Source of the DNA: Dermatemys mawii
Lineage: Eukaryota > Chordata > Testudines > Dermatemydidae
NCBI GenBank assembly: GCA_007922305.1
Contig: ML677344.1
Coordinates: 459,001 to 523,000 of the forward strand
Direction: 5' to 3'
Length of the DNA stretch: 64,000 nucleotides
Part shown: one piece after another, positions 43,880-55,426 of the stretch
Layout: the number at the start of each line of letters is the position of its first letter
How positions within the stretch are numbered: the stretch's first letter is position 1
Notes under the pieces: model-generated
Told to the model about the DNA's origin: nothing
What the model saw: the letters and a program-made list of their open reading frames with translations, nothing else
The model's database searches: none
Made by a program: the position numbers and the translations under genes

Positions 43880-44270
43880 TTTTAGGTGACAAATCTGAGG
43901 AGTTGTCCTTGGTATCAATAGAAGTGATTTTGGAACAAACTGATACATTAAACTGCAAAAAGTCACCAGAATCAAATGGGATTCACCCAAGAGTTGTGAA
44001 GGAACTCAAATATCAAAATGCAGAACTTCTAACTATGGTATGTGACCTGTCACTTAAATTAGTCTCTGTAACAGATGCCTGGCAGATTTTTTTAGAGAAG
44101 TTTCCAGAGGTGATCCTGGCAATTACAGCCCAGTGAGCCTAACTTCAGAACCAGGAAAACTGGCTGAAAAGATAGTAAAGATCAGAATTACCAGACGTAT
44201 AGATGAACAAGATCTGATGGGGAAGAGTCAACCTCGTTTTTGTAAAGGGAAATAATTCCTCACCAGTCTA
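43880..44270 (+). mobile_element. CR1 LINE fragment (inverted copy of 23230-23700)
   Basis: The stretch 'aagtcaccagaatcaaatgggattcacccaagagttgtgaaggaactc' is CR1 RT start in sense orientation. It lies in the putative intron upstream of OR-6, on the strand opposite to OR-6, as in the other two copies. Confidence 0.82.
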
Positions 44271-44329
44271 GTAGAATTCGTTGAAGTCAGCCAAAGGGCC
44301 TGTGCTGTGTACACAGAAACCTGACACAG

Positions 44330-45270
44330 GCCCGAAGTCCAGAGTTTGGTCAAGAGGTTCAAAAGCCTGTCAAACAGTGAACAATATTGGCTAAGAGAAG
44401 CAGGATAAACCAGAGACAACTCTTTTTTACTAAGATAAGTATGGTCATCAAAACCCCAGGGGGGGATCAGTAATTGAAGCCTTTGTCTGAAGCTGCAAAC
44501 AGACCAAAGAAGCAAGAGAGGCCCTATGTCGGAATCTGTGTAGACTCCTCTGCAAAGAGAGATAGCCATGGTCTCCTTGCATACCAACTTTAAGCTCATG
44601 GAGAGGTCTAAGCATGTCAGTTTCAGATATAAAATCCTCCTTCCTCCCATAATGTTTCTTGGAGGTGGAGAGTACCTGTGAGAAAGGCATCAAGTCTTGA
44701 TTTAAAGACTTCAAGTGATGGTGATCCAACCACATCCCCAACTAATTATCAGAGGGATGGTTGTGTTAGTCCGTATCCACAAATGCAATGGGCCGTCCGG
44801 TGGCACCTTAAAAAAACCATCTCAGTCCATGCATCTGAAGCAGTGGATTTTTTACCCCAAAAAACTTTTGCCCAAATAAATCTCTTAGTCTTCAAGGTGC
44901 CACTAGAGTCCTCATTGTTTTTATCCCTGGCTATGTTGTTTCAAATGCTAGTTCACCTTGCTCTACGAATGTGCACCTTGTTTCTCGCCTAAATTTGTCC
45001 AGTCTCAGCTCCCAGCCATTGGATCTCATTCTGCCTTTGCCTTCTAAAGAAGGAAGACTCTTGTACAGTCACAAATCTCTTCCCATCAATGGACTTAAAA
45101 TCTGTGATCAAGTCACCTCCTAACCTTTTCTTGGATAAACTAAGTAGATTGAGCTTCTGCAGCCTCTGGCTGTAAACCTGTTTTCCAGATTGAAAATATT
45201 TCTTATAGCTCTTTTTGATCCCATTTCAATTTGTCAACAACCTTTTTAAGTGTGGACACCGGACCTAGAA
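44330..45270 (-). mobile_element. CR1 LINE fragment with hairpin SINE (inverted copy of 22190-23215)
   Basis: Reverse of the OR-3 and OR-5 upstream pieces, including the hairpin SINE at about 44735-44935 ('gtgttagtccgtatccacaaatgc'). Frames show CR1 tail residues only in fragments. Confidence 0.82.
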
Positions 45271-45605
45271 AGAGTGTCCAGTGATGGTCTCTCCAAACCG
45301 TACACCTCTCTATTTCCACATGCTATTCACTTGCTTTTACATTCAAGGAGGTTAACCTGAACATCCCTGATTTTTTGAATACTTGGAATTTCTTCACATA
45401 GTATTTTTGTTTGTTGATGGAATTAAATAGTTCGCTTCTAAATGATCAACCTCACTGTGCTCTCACTTCTACAGATGTAAATCCAGAATAATTCAATATT
45501 ACATCAGTGTGACTGACAGCAGATTTGGCCCAGAGCTTTAAATTTGCTTCAAAAATCGCTTAGAAAGATCCTTGATTAGCTTTAATATAAACTGTCCCAG
45601 CTCAC

Positions 45606-45751
45606 CTGGACCCTGGCTGTGTCTTCTTCCCTCTCAGCACATGCTGAAGTCACACACAAGATGCAGAACTCTCTACTCAGCTGGAATCCTCTGGGTGAGA
45701 GTATTTATACCTCCTAATGACACCCTGCTGACTTTTCTCCCCAGATGGGAG
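45606..45751 (-). promoter_or_regulatory. Putative OR-6 promoter and 5' non-coding exon (copy D)
   Basis: On the minus strand CTCCCATCTGGGGAGA (45751-45736), TATAAATA (45709-45702), then leader ending GGGTCCAG|GTGAGC (gt at 45605-45604). The acceptor-like 'atttaattgacag' ends at 43274 before OR-6, giving a 2.3-kb intron. Confidence 0.6.
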
Positions 45752-46439
45752 TTGAGAGACTTGGGTCACTGGAGAGGTAGGTTTGGTGGGGGCTGTGATT
45801 CAACAGGGCTGGTGAATAGAGCTAAAATAAGATGAGCTCTGAGCTGTGTTCTCTTTCCAGAAATGAAGTGAAATGCAGTGTCATAAAATTATATTTTGTA
45901 TTAGAGGGAAAAACTGACAAAAAAAGTCTTTGAGAGGAAGCAGGAGAGTGAAGACATAAAATATTGAAACAAATTAACTGAAACCTTCTAGTATCTCTGT
46001 GCACCAGAGCGCTGGAAATCTAAGTTCTCTTGCTTCCCTGCTCTCTGCCTAGGATTCATAGAAATGCTGCGGTCTTTCCTCTCCAGGGCTAGACCCCACG
46101 TGAGCACTTTTACTTGCTTCCTTTATGAAATGAAGATTTAAGCTAGTTCAGTAAACTCTTTAGGAAATCTCTGCCTTTAAGCAGGGACTGGATGCCCATC
46201 CAACGCATGGGGCTAAGATGATGCCTCTCAACTATAAAAAGTCTAGGATCTCCCTGTCTGTTTACAAATCCCGGAGTGTAGTTTTACGGGTTCTACTTTG
46301 CTTCTAAACATGTATACTAGCTTTCTTCATATGATGTGGTAAAGACAGCGCTCAATGTGAATTCAGGTGATTTCCGCCTTACATATTTGAAAGAAGTCTC
46401 TAGTTCAGAGTTCCTGAAACTTTTGAGGGTCAAACTCCC

Positions 46440-46995
46440 CCTTATCCCTGTCCACTCTCCCCTTACCCAGAGCTGGGCAGGGAGTGGCGCTGTGGCTAAG
46501 GAGTGGCGGGGGGGGCAATGAAAGTAGGGGTGTGGGGGGGGCTGAAGCTTGGGCCGCAGCTGGGGGTGGTCTTGGGGCTGGGAGTGGAGCCATGGCCAGA
46601 GGTCGAGGCTGGAGGTGGGAGCGGAGCTGCAGCTGGCCTTGGTGGGGGCCAGAAGCCAGGCCCAAGGCTTGGTGCAGCTCTGCTCCTGGCCTTGCCACTG
46701 GGGTAGAAATGGAGCCGCGGCCCAGGCTGGGGTCTGACACAGGGCCAGCAGTAGATCAGCAGCCAGGCTATGGTGGAAGCTGTCAGCTGGGCCCCCTGTC
46801 GAGCCCAGCCAAGCCTGGGACCAGGGTCTGGTGTGGGAGCTGGAGCAAGGCTGGGGGCAGAACTGGAACAGAGCTGGGGGCAGAAAGAGGCTGGGTGGCT
46901 CCCTCCCCACCCCAGGCCTTGCCATGCCCACCTGGACGTACTTCCATGCCACCCTAGGGGAGCGTGCCTCACAGTCTGGGGATCTCTGCTCTAAC
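46440..46995 (-). repeat. GC-rich dispersed repeat, inverted
   Basis: Reverse of 30815-31330: 'gtcaaactcccccttatccctgtc' and the GC-rich 'gagctggggcagaac' style. Several long overlapping frames on both strands reflect composition only. Confidence 0.6.
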
Positions 46996-46999
46996 TGTA

Positions 47000-47750
47000 A
47001 CTGTGGTTATTAGAAACTGTAGGTTGTAAATGTACAAACCAGTTTGTTAGGGGAAAATCAAAAGGTGCATCTCACCCTTACCTGAAACCCCGAGAAGAGC
47101 GGAGTTGAAGGTAAAGCTCACAACAGTCAGAGACCAATGAAGAGTTAAACCACACAGCTCTGATCAAAGCGGAACATCAACACCCTCCTTTGGCTAGCAG
47201 GGGTGATGTGATGTTCAGTTTATTTAAGGCAGCATGAGAAATTTATAGGGTACAGAGGAGGGGTTTGAGCAAGGTATGTGCCAGGGGCATACGTAATAGC
47301 AAGCAGTTACATAAACCAAGGGCCTATGACCTCGGGGTCAGCATCTGTTCTCAAGACAATTCATCATTCAACAGGGAGCAATTCTTAACAGCTACAATAT
47401 TCTAACAGAGTGTGAATACAGCACATTCTTTAAGCAAATACAGGAGTAACAAATGCATAATCTTAAAATAAAGGCAAACCAGCCAAAAATCAGCAATCCA
47501 TGTGAGAACAGAACACAGAGTCTAAATGCAAGGCTAAACAAGAGATACTGGCAGAATACAATAACCCTACATAAGCAAAGAAGCTTTTGCCTAGCTGAAT
47601 ATTGTTAACCCTTAACAAGTTGATCTGAAGGCAGATAGGAGAAAAGTGTTTGTACAAGAAGAACCACGTGTGACTAAACATAGTGGAGGAGTCACCTCCT
47701 TGAACTGGTACTGAAATAGTTATGATGAGTTCCCCTCCCAGGCTTTGCTT
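47000..47750. other. Unidentified AT-rich stretch
   Basis: Reads 'ggtgcatctcacccttacctgaaac' through 'gaaccacgtgtgactaaacatag'. A 'cagtttatttaaggc' motif would be a poly(A)-like signal on the minus strand, so an LTR fragment is possible. No terminal repeats or coding regions were found. Confidence 0.35.
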
Positions 47751-47759
47751 CTCTAGACT

Positions 47760-48000
47760 CTAAACTCTATAGATTTCGGATAAAATCACTTGTAACTCCA
47801 CAGTTTAAAAACACCCCCTTGTGCCCAGTAAACACTGACACCAGCTTAACTCTAGAGGGCAGTGTGTGGTGGTACAACATTAAATGACGTACAAGATGGC
47901 GTCTTCCCTTCTGTAAACAAAAGAAGGGATTTCAGCCCTGAAGGGTTTTTATATGGAACTCGGTAACATCAGAATAACGAAGCAGTGCTCTGAATGTCTG
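47760..48000 (-). repeat. LTR-like fragment, inverted (copy of 30131-30410)
   Basis: The plus strand shows 'cacttgtaactccacagtttaaaaacacccccttgtgcccag' and 'acaagatggcgtcttccc', the reverse complement of 30131-30410 and 55427-55720. Confidence 0.6.
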
Positions 48001-48245
48001 GAGAGTGGAATGAGATGTTCTTCTGAGAGGTTAATTTAGTGCATTCCCCACATCGCCTCATCTCTGGATTTCTGAATTACAAACCACGTACTTCAGAAAG
48101 AACCCTAAGGCTGTAACTGGGCCTCAGACAATGCATGTAACCTGAGCTCTGTATTTCACCATGTCCAGGCAAAATCCTGTGTCTCCAAATATATGTCTGG
48201 GAATTCATATGAGACTATCAATTCAGCGAGATCTGGGTTTCCTGG

Positions 48246-48418
48246 TGTCACGTTACTGAAATAATCTGGGATCATATAGATCATTGGTGCAACCAAGGTC
48301 CTGTAGTGGCACCAAATCTTGTGTAAAGGGGGTCTTATAAGGTGTCTAAGACCGAGTTATGGTTTGCTGATTATGATTATGCTATCGGTAGATGTGTATC
48401 ATTTTTGTATGTGAAGTT
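48246..48418 (+). mobile_element. 5' LTR fragment, opposite orientation to the adjacent LTR element
   Basis: Starts TGTCACGTTACTGAAATAAT and follows the first 170 bases or so of the LTR family at 48439-54046, but on the plus strand. It forms an inverted repeat with 49325-49494. It is cut at about 48418 by 'aagaacataagaa', a SINE-like tail. Confidence 0.8.
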
Positions 48419-48438
48419 ATAAGAACATAAGAAGGGCC

Positions 48439-49494
48439 TGTGAAGGTGCTGTTCCCGGTGGGATGCAACTGAGAGGGTCAAGTCAGGACAAATTGCTTCT
48501 AAAAGGGCAACTAGAGCCCAGAACTGGGGTTTCTCCACCCTAAAGGCAAACCAAAGACTTTGGTCTCGCCCCACTAGCTAGCTACAAGTCACACAAGCAA
48601 TTCCCTTAGACACTTCAGTTTTCCAGTATCACCACCAGCAGCCACCTGCCCTGGGGACAAATGGTTATGAGAACCAATACTCCAAAATAAAGAAAGTGGT
48701 TCTCCCCAATTCCAAAGAATCAGGCCCCAGACCCAGGTCAATATACAAATCAGATCTCACCCACAAATCACGCTGTTGCCAATCCTTTAGAATCTAAAAT
48801 CTAAAGGTTTATTATACAAGGAAAAAGATATAGGTGAGGATTAGAAATGGTTAAAAGAAATCAATTACATGCAGTAATGACAAATTCCTTGGTTTAGGCT
48901 TGCATCTGAAGTAGAATAGACTGCAGGTTCAAATCAAAGTAAAGTCCCATCCAGACGTAAGAGCAAGACTGCAGACTGGAAACTGACAACCAAAATGGAG
49001 GGGATTTTCCCAGGTTTACATAGACTTTTTCTTGTGGGTGGAGACCCCCTCCTCCTTCCTATGTAGAATCCTGTTGTAAAATGGAGTTTCATAGCCCCAT
49101 GGACCAGTCATATGACTCTCCAAGATTCAGTTCCTAACCAGCCAGGCCACATTCCTGGGGAAACTTGGGTGTGGACAGGCATCTACAAAGTTCATTGTTG
49201 GCTTGATTGGTTCTTGATGGGCCATCAGGAAGGCCAGGCTGAGCTAACAGTAACTTGTCTGGGAGTTCACGCAGAATCAAGCATACGTTTGAAATAGAGA
49301 CACTATACAGCCAATATTCATAACTTTAGCTACAAAAAAGATACACACATACAGATAGTATAATCATAATCAGCAGACCATAACCTGGTCGTAGACACCT
49401 TATATGACCCCCTTTATATAAGATTTGGTGCCCCTACAGGACCTTGGTTGCACCAATGATCTATATGATCCCAGATAATTTCGGTAACGTGACA
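48439..49494 (-). repeat. 3' LTR of the Gypsy-like element
   Basis: Minus strand TGTCACG start at 49494; AATAAA signal at 48813-48808. Relative to the 5' LTR it lacks about 75 bp near 48945 and its TATA region is altered. It is preceded (minus strand) by the GTTGGGGG tract at 49495-49501. Confidence 0.85.
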
Positions 49495-52400
49495 CCCCCA
49501 ACACAAAATTGATGCAGGAAGGGATGCCAAAACAGCACTGACTGTATCCCAAAAGCTCCCCATCCCTGGGTCTGTCTTACCACCGCTAGTTTATTAAAGT
49601 CATGTTTAATAACATGATGGAATCTCTTTACAAATTCAAGGTACCACTTGGGTAGAACAACAGTGGACAGGATCTGCTCTTGCAGCATGATTCCTGTATG
49701 TCTCATGTGATTTTACCAAGAGCTAAAGAAAACAGCTACTTTATCTATACAGCTTCTGGCAAGTGCTTGGAACTCAATTAACATCAAATCCACATAGATA
49801 TTAACATTGTCCATAGTACAGAAATCGTGGCATTTAGCCATGGGAACAATATGGTAGTGTGCCTCAGTTTCCATTTTCATACAGCACATCAGGTCTGGAA
49901 TGTCTCTTCCCCTGTGAAGAGTTTCAACACTGTTTACAGGCATTAACTGTGAAACATCAGTAGAACAAGGTCTTTTAACACAAAGTGTGTTCTCATGTAT
50001 TCCTCTGAACATTTTCAAGGGATTTTCCAAAAGATTAGGCAAATTGTATACCTTTACAGTCTTTGGTAATAAAAACACAGTAGTTACACAAATTAACATT
50101 ATGAGTAACATCAAGTTCATTGCAAGTGTCTATTTACAATCAAGTTTGTCAGGCCACACTTTTGGCTCAATATCATCGGAGTTTCGGCCTCCTAGGGTTA
50201 CTCTGTGGCCTTCCTTTATAAAACCAATTTTTCTTTTCCCTCCTTGCCCTGAAGGATCAAACCCTGATCTCTTTTGCCTATCAGAATTCCCTGGCCAATC
50301 TGGAGGGTCCCCTGTGCTAATAGCCATCAGCAAGTCCTTCTTCCCCCATTCAGTCAAGTAATTTGCATTTTCACAGACAGGAGCTAGTGTCCAGGCTGGA
50401 TTCTGTCTTAAAAAGATACCATCCATTTTCACTAACAAGCTAGTCTCAAAAGTTCTGTTGTCTTTCCTTTACCCACCGCTGCTTCCACATGGACTCAGAT
50501 GTTAGGTTCACCAAAAGACTACAAGTCACATCCAAAGTGTCTAGAGATGAGAGTATACCTATCATCCCCTGCATTCTTATGAGACAAACTGCACAGCTGT
50601 CCTGCTTTACAGACTTAGCTATCCCATCATCTCTCTTTGAACCTGAGACACATACTGTTCACTTGCAGAATCAGCATGGAGACATTCCTCTTTGAACAAC
50701 CTTGTCTCCCCGACAAGCTGGCCAAAGACAGCCACTTGGTCATCGGGCTGTCCCAATTCCTTCTCAAAGCTATCCTCACTGAATTTTTTCCACTGGAAAA
50801 TCCATAGATCCATTCACTACAGAAAACTTCTGGCTGTTAGGAACTGAAACTTCCTTGATCAAATCACTCTCACACTCCTCAACTGCAGCAAACTGCTTGC
50901 ACTGAGTACCAGGAGGATCTTTTTCCTCAGGAACGTCTCCAGGCAACAATTTACCCCTCACAGAAATTCTGACCTTACCCTCCTCACTTAGGGCTTGCTC
51001 TAAAGGAACACTTTCCTGAGCAACAACAGACTCTTTCAGGGCTTTCCTCACATCCATCATCCATGATCACCTTTGTCTCATTAGGCGGATTTCTACAAAA
51101 TCCCCTTTCAGACAAATTCATAGACTCACCTGATAAGAGGTTAGAAGCATCCTCCTTCCCGTTGCCACACACCAGTTCAGGAATTTTTTCCTCCTTGCTA
51201 CCTGTTATCAGTCTGTTGGTAGGTAACAACCAAATCACCTTTCTGCTCTCCTTGTGCCCTGGCTAGGATATCACTCTGATTAGACAGAGTTGCTACACCC
51301 TTTTTCAGAAAAACACTAGCAACAGGCAAAATACAAGCACCAGAATCGTCTGGTCTCTGGGATTTTGTTAAAACATTAACTGGATGTAACCTCGTTATAG
51401 AGCTTTTCTTCCCAGCAGACCCAAGCTTAGGACCATTTTCTTTCTGGATTTTAGCTGAATTCAAAACCTGCTCTGAGACAACTGCAATACTTTTAACCAT
51501 CACAGGCTGAACAGCACCTTCTGTCTGCTTCACCAGACACACAGCTTGGGACCTCACTTCCCTTGTCCCAGCACACAGGGCTGTTTACAGACAACCGCTT
51601 GGAGACTGAGGTACCTTCCTCCATAGGCAAGTCAATACCCCTGACAGACATGGGCACATTCCCTTCACTGTCACACTTCTCCCTACAGGGAACAGGTAAG
51701 GCATAGGGACACTTCTCTTCCACTATTCTGGCCTTCCCAAACTGTTGACTAGATAAAGCCATCAGCTCACAAGGCTGCCTAGGCTCATCCAAACTTTCCT
51801 TACCAGGCACATTTTCGGTACACTGCTGCTCTCTTCAGCTTTACTTTTACAAGCTGTCCTAGCCAACACCATTTTACCCTTTCCTTCCTCAGTTAGGGCT
51901 TCAGCCTGACCATTCGCTGTAATCTGTTCCAGAAAACCTATTCCTAACCAATAAGTTCTTCCTGTGCTTTATCTAACTCAGGGATGAGCAACCTTTCAGA
52001 GGTGGTGTGCCGAGTCTTCATTTATTCACTCTAATTTAAGGTTTCGCGTGCCAGTAATACGTTAACATTTTTAGAAGGTCTCTTTCTCTAAGTCTATAAT
52101 CTAGAACTAAACTATTGTTGTATGTAAAGTAAATAAGGTTTTTAAAATGTTTAAGAAACTTCACTTAAAATTAAATTAAAATGCAGAGTCCCCTTGACCG
52201 GTTGCCAGGACCCGGGCAGTGCGAGTGCCACTGAAAATCAGCTCATGTGCCACCTTCGGCACACATGCCATAGGTTGCCTACCCCTGATCTAACTCCAGC
52301 TTTACCTCTGAGACATTAGACAGACATTCAGGAACTTTATTCACAGGCAAACAGCTTTTCTGAACAGACAAGCACTTGGAGAAACCCTCCCCAGACAAAC

Positions 52401-52951
52401 TGCTTTCTTGCACAAACTCTTGGAGAAACCCTGTTTCCCTCAGCTATTTTCTCCCAGGTGAGAATCCCCTCCCCCCGGTCACAGCATAATGGGTTAAACA
52501 CAGAAAACTGCTCAGAGTAATACAGCATACCAACATCATTATAAACTGGACTTTCAAGAGGACACAATTTTAGCTGTTCTTCTTTTGACTTGGAGCTGAA
52601 GTCTAGCTGTCTCCTGTTCCATCTTGCGAAGTCTCTCCGTCTCTCCCTCGCTTCCTTTTCTCAGTCAGCAGCTTCTCTTTGTAATTGAGCGTTCCTTTCT
52701 CTGGCTTTTTTCTCCAGCTTTGCATTCTCTTGCAATTCCTACAATCGAAGCTCTGCTAGTTCCTCTTCAAACTCAAACTGCAGTCTGTCTTTCAGGGCTT
52801 GCAGTTTCATTGCTTTTGCTTTCTGATCACTAATTGTCACTGCTCTTTAACCAACCAAATCTCAATACCCAAATTCAAATTTGGACAGTGTGGGGTTCTG
52901 ACCCAAAGCTCAATTGACCTGGTTCTGTGGATCCTGGCATGACTACACCAC
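49495..52951 (-). pseudogene. Internal region with gag-like remnants
   Basis: On the minus strand, right after the 5' LTR, a charged coiled-coil segment (about 52860-52600; rich in Glu, Leu and Lys, with KLEKKARERE) resembles the start of vertebrate Gypsy gag. Further frames at 51810-51493, 51557-51198, 51238-50984, 51060-50776 and 50438-50130 form one long reading path broken by shifts, with repeated short motifs such as SVRG(I/K)DLP or LLPGD and SEEGKV. No zinc knuckle, protease or polymerase motif was seen. A hAT MITE interrupts it. Non-functional; the assignment to gag is tentative. Confidence 0.55.
51979..52287. mobile_element. hAT-type MITE with 8-bp target duplication
   Basis: A 309-bp insert starts CAGGGATGAGCAACCT and ends with the inverted form AGGTTGCCTACCCCTG (3 mismatches in 16), flanked by exact ATCTAACT repeats at 51971-51978 and 52288-52295. 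An 8-bp duplication and CAGGG ends are hallmarks of the hAT superfamily. It is non-coding and AT-rich inside. It entered the gag-like region after the LTR element inserted. Confidence 0.93.
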
Positions 52952-54046
52952 TGTGACGGTGCTGTACCTGGTGGGATGCAACTGAGAGTGCCAAGTTAGG
53001 ACAAATTGCTTCTAAAAGGGCAACTAGAGCCCAGAACTGGGGTTTCTCCACCCTAAAGGCAAACCAAACCAGCAAACAGAAAAGACTTTGGTCTCGCCCC
53101 ACTAGCTAGCCACAAGACACACAAGCAATTCCCTTAGACACTCCAGCTTCCCAGTATCACCACCAGTAGCCACCTGTCCTGGGGACAAATGGTTATGAAA
53201 ACCAATAGCCCAAAATAAAGAAAACGGTTTTCCCCAGTTCCAAAGAATCAGGCCCCAGACCCAGGTCAATATACAAATCAGATCTCACCCACAAATCACG
53301 CTGTTGCCAATCCTTTAGAATCTAAAATCTAAAGGTTTATTATAAAAGGAAAAAGATATAGGTGAGGGTTAGAAATGGTTAAAAGAAATCAGTTACATGT
53401 AGTAATGGCAAATCTTTTGGTTCAGGCTTGCACCTGAGGTAGAATAAACTGCAGGTTCAAATCAAAGTCTCGGGAATACATCCACAACATGAATGGGTCA
53501 TTCAGACCTTTGTTCCAAGCTTCTGTGTGTAGTAAAGTCCCATCCAGAGGTAAGAGCAAGACGGCAGACTGGAAACTGACAACAAGATGGAGGTGGGGTA
53601 CCACCCTTTTATATCCTTTCCAGGTGAAGGAATTTTCTTTGTCCTTCTCTGTGGAAACTTACAGCAAAATGGAGCTTGACTCACTTGGGCAATTCCTGCC
53701 TCCCTTGCTAAGACACAGGATGTGTCTGCCTTCCCTTAATGGGTCCATTGTGTAGCTCATGGTTCTTAATGGGCCATCAAACAGGCCAGGCCAAGCTAAC
53801 AGTAACTTGTCTGGGAGTTCATGCAGAATCAAGCATAAGTTAGAAATACAGACACTATAGAGCCAATATTCACAACTTTAGCTACAAAAAAGATACACAC
53901 ATACAGATAGTATAATCGTAATCAGCAGACCATAACCTGGTCATAGACACCTTATATGACCCCCTTTAAATAAGATCTGGTGCCACTACGGGATCTTGGC
54001 TGCACCAATGATCTATATGATCCCAGATAATTTCAATAATGTGACA
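52952..54046 (-). repeat. 5' LTR of the Gypsy-like element
   Basis: Minus strand TGTCACATTATTG start at 54046; a TATA-like ATATAAAAGG at 53614-53605; AATAAA at 53341-53336; end GTCACA at 52952. The first internal bases read GTGGTGTAGTCATGCC, the likely primer-binding region, not matched to a specific tRNA. Confidence 0.85.
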
Positions 54047-54049
54047 ATA

Positions 54050-54575
54050 CCATCATCCTTTTCATTCACTTACGCAAAGTATCCCACAACACCCTGCATT
54101 TACTTAACAAATCATTTGGCACAAAGAGATAGAAAACTTGTCAAAACCAAGATACATTTGTTTCTATGTCTTAGTAAAAGCCAGGGAAGGACCTTCTCAG
54201 ATCAGTACGTGGAATGCTAATATCTAAAACAAAGCTAAGGAAGGAACAGAACAACAAGGTAGGGAACTGGAACAAACTGGTGGGTTGGAGTTTAGTGACG
54301 TGTAAAGAAATGTGTCACTTGTAAAATCATATAAATAATAGCAGCTGAAATTTGTACATGGGGGAGCGCACCATCTGTGTAAGGTGAAAGCAGTATCACT
54401 GCATGGGATGGCTTTTTGGAGGCTGGTATCGTATCGGACATTTTTCCTGGGCCATATTAATAAACGTGCCAGACATTAGTTATTTGGGCTCTTGAGTATA
54501 TTTCATAACAAGACAATGAACCAAAGTGTGGTTAAATTATTCAATTTATCAACAATTCCAGACAGTCTGAATAAC
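54050..54575 (-). repeat. LTR-like dispersed repeat copy, inverted
   Basis: Reverse of 39330-39720 and 28560-28920. Read on the plus strand it ends 'gggccatattaataaacgtgccagacattagttatttgggctcttgagtatatttcataaca', with an AATAAAC signal at about 54460. The plus strand may therefore be the sense strand of an LTR. Confidence 0.55.
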
Positions 54576-55424
54576 CCCCCATCGATAACTTTGAAAAGGC
54601 ATGGAAGATGGGAGCTGTTCCAGAAGACTGGAAAAGGGCAACCATCTATAAAAAGGGGACTAAGGACAACCCAGGAAATTACAGACCAGTCATCTTAACT
54701 TGTGTACCCGGAAAGATAAGGGAGCAAATAATCGAGCAATCAATTTGCAAACATCTAGAAGATAACAAGGTGAGAAGCAACAGTCAGCAGGATTTATCAA
54801 GAACAAATCATGTCAAACCAACCTGAGAGCTTTCGTTGACAGGGGAACAAGCCTGTGGCTGGGGGGAAGAGGTAGATGTGGTGTATCTTGACTTTAGTAA
54901 AGCTTTTCATACTGTCTGTCCTTTCCTTTTCGTCAACAAACAAGGGAAATGCAACCTAGATGGAGCTACTATAAGGTGGGTGCAAAACTGGTTGGAAAAC
55001 CATTCCCAGAGAGTAGTTATCAGTAGTTCGCAATCATGCTGGAAAGGCATAATGAGTGGGGTCCCACAGGGATCAGTTCTGTGTCTGGTTCTGTTTAATA
55101 TCTTCATCAATGATTTAGATAATGGCATAGAGAGGACACATATGTTTGTGGATGATTCCAAGCTGGGAGGGATTGCAAGTGCTTTGGAGGATAGCATTAA
55201 AATTCAAAATGATCTGGAAAAACTGAAGAAATGGTCTGAAGTAATTGGGATGAAGTTCAATAAGAACAAATGCAGAGCAAAAATCATTCTGGAATGTATT
55301 AGCAGGAGTGTTGTAAGCAAGACACGAGAAGAAATTCTTCTGCTCTACTCCGTGCTGATTAGGCCTCAACTGAAGTATTGTGTGCAGTTCTGTTCAATAC
55401 ATTCAAGAGAAAAACAGCACATAT
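54575..55424 (+). mobile_element. CR1 LINE fragment (RT domain; copy of 28921-30130)
   Basis: Starts with the end of a CR1 RT segment (KRATIYKKGTKDNPGNY near 54640), then a 196-residue open frame (54836-55426) with EVDVVYLDFSKAFHTV, SGVPQGSVL.., FVDDSKLGG and GMKFNKNKCR. An internal deletion of about 150 bp after NKNKCR keeps the frame open, so it is longer than its sister copy. It is still only a fragment, without endonuclease. Confidence 0.92.
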
Positions 55425-55426
55425 GA

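Larger units (their letters stand above)
48439..54046 (-). mobile_element. Gypsy-like LTR retrotransposon with two LTRs, defective
   Basis: Two direct repeats, 52952-54046 (5' LTR, 1095 bp) and 48439-49494 (3' LTR, 1056 bp), share TGTCAC..TCACA-type ends and enclose 3.5 kb. The order on the minus strand is LTR, coiled-coil gag-like region, long low-identity region, then a TTGGGGG polypurine-like tract, LTR. No reverse transcriptase, integrase or protease motif was found, so pol appears to be missing. A 5-bp target duplication is not visible (agggcc at one side, atacc at the other). The Gypsy label rests on the LTR ends and gag style. Confidence 0.8.

Noticed and set aside
46317..46990. Several long overlapping frames on both strands (up to 211 residues)
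   Set aside because: They lie in a GC-rich dispersed repeat where many frames stay open. The translations are Ala/Pro/Ser-rich and the matching copies at 30815 and 56160 do not keep the same frames.
49713..50120. Possible envelope-like protein in the LTR element (hydrophobic start)
   Set aside because: Only the first 20 residues are hydrophobic and no further envelope features are visible. It is treated as part of the degraded interior.
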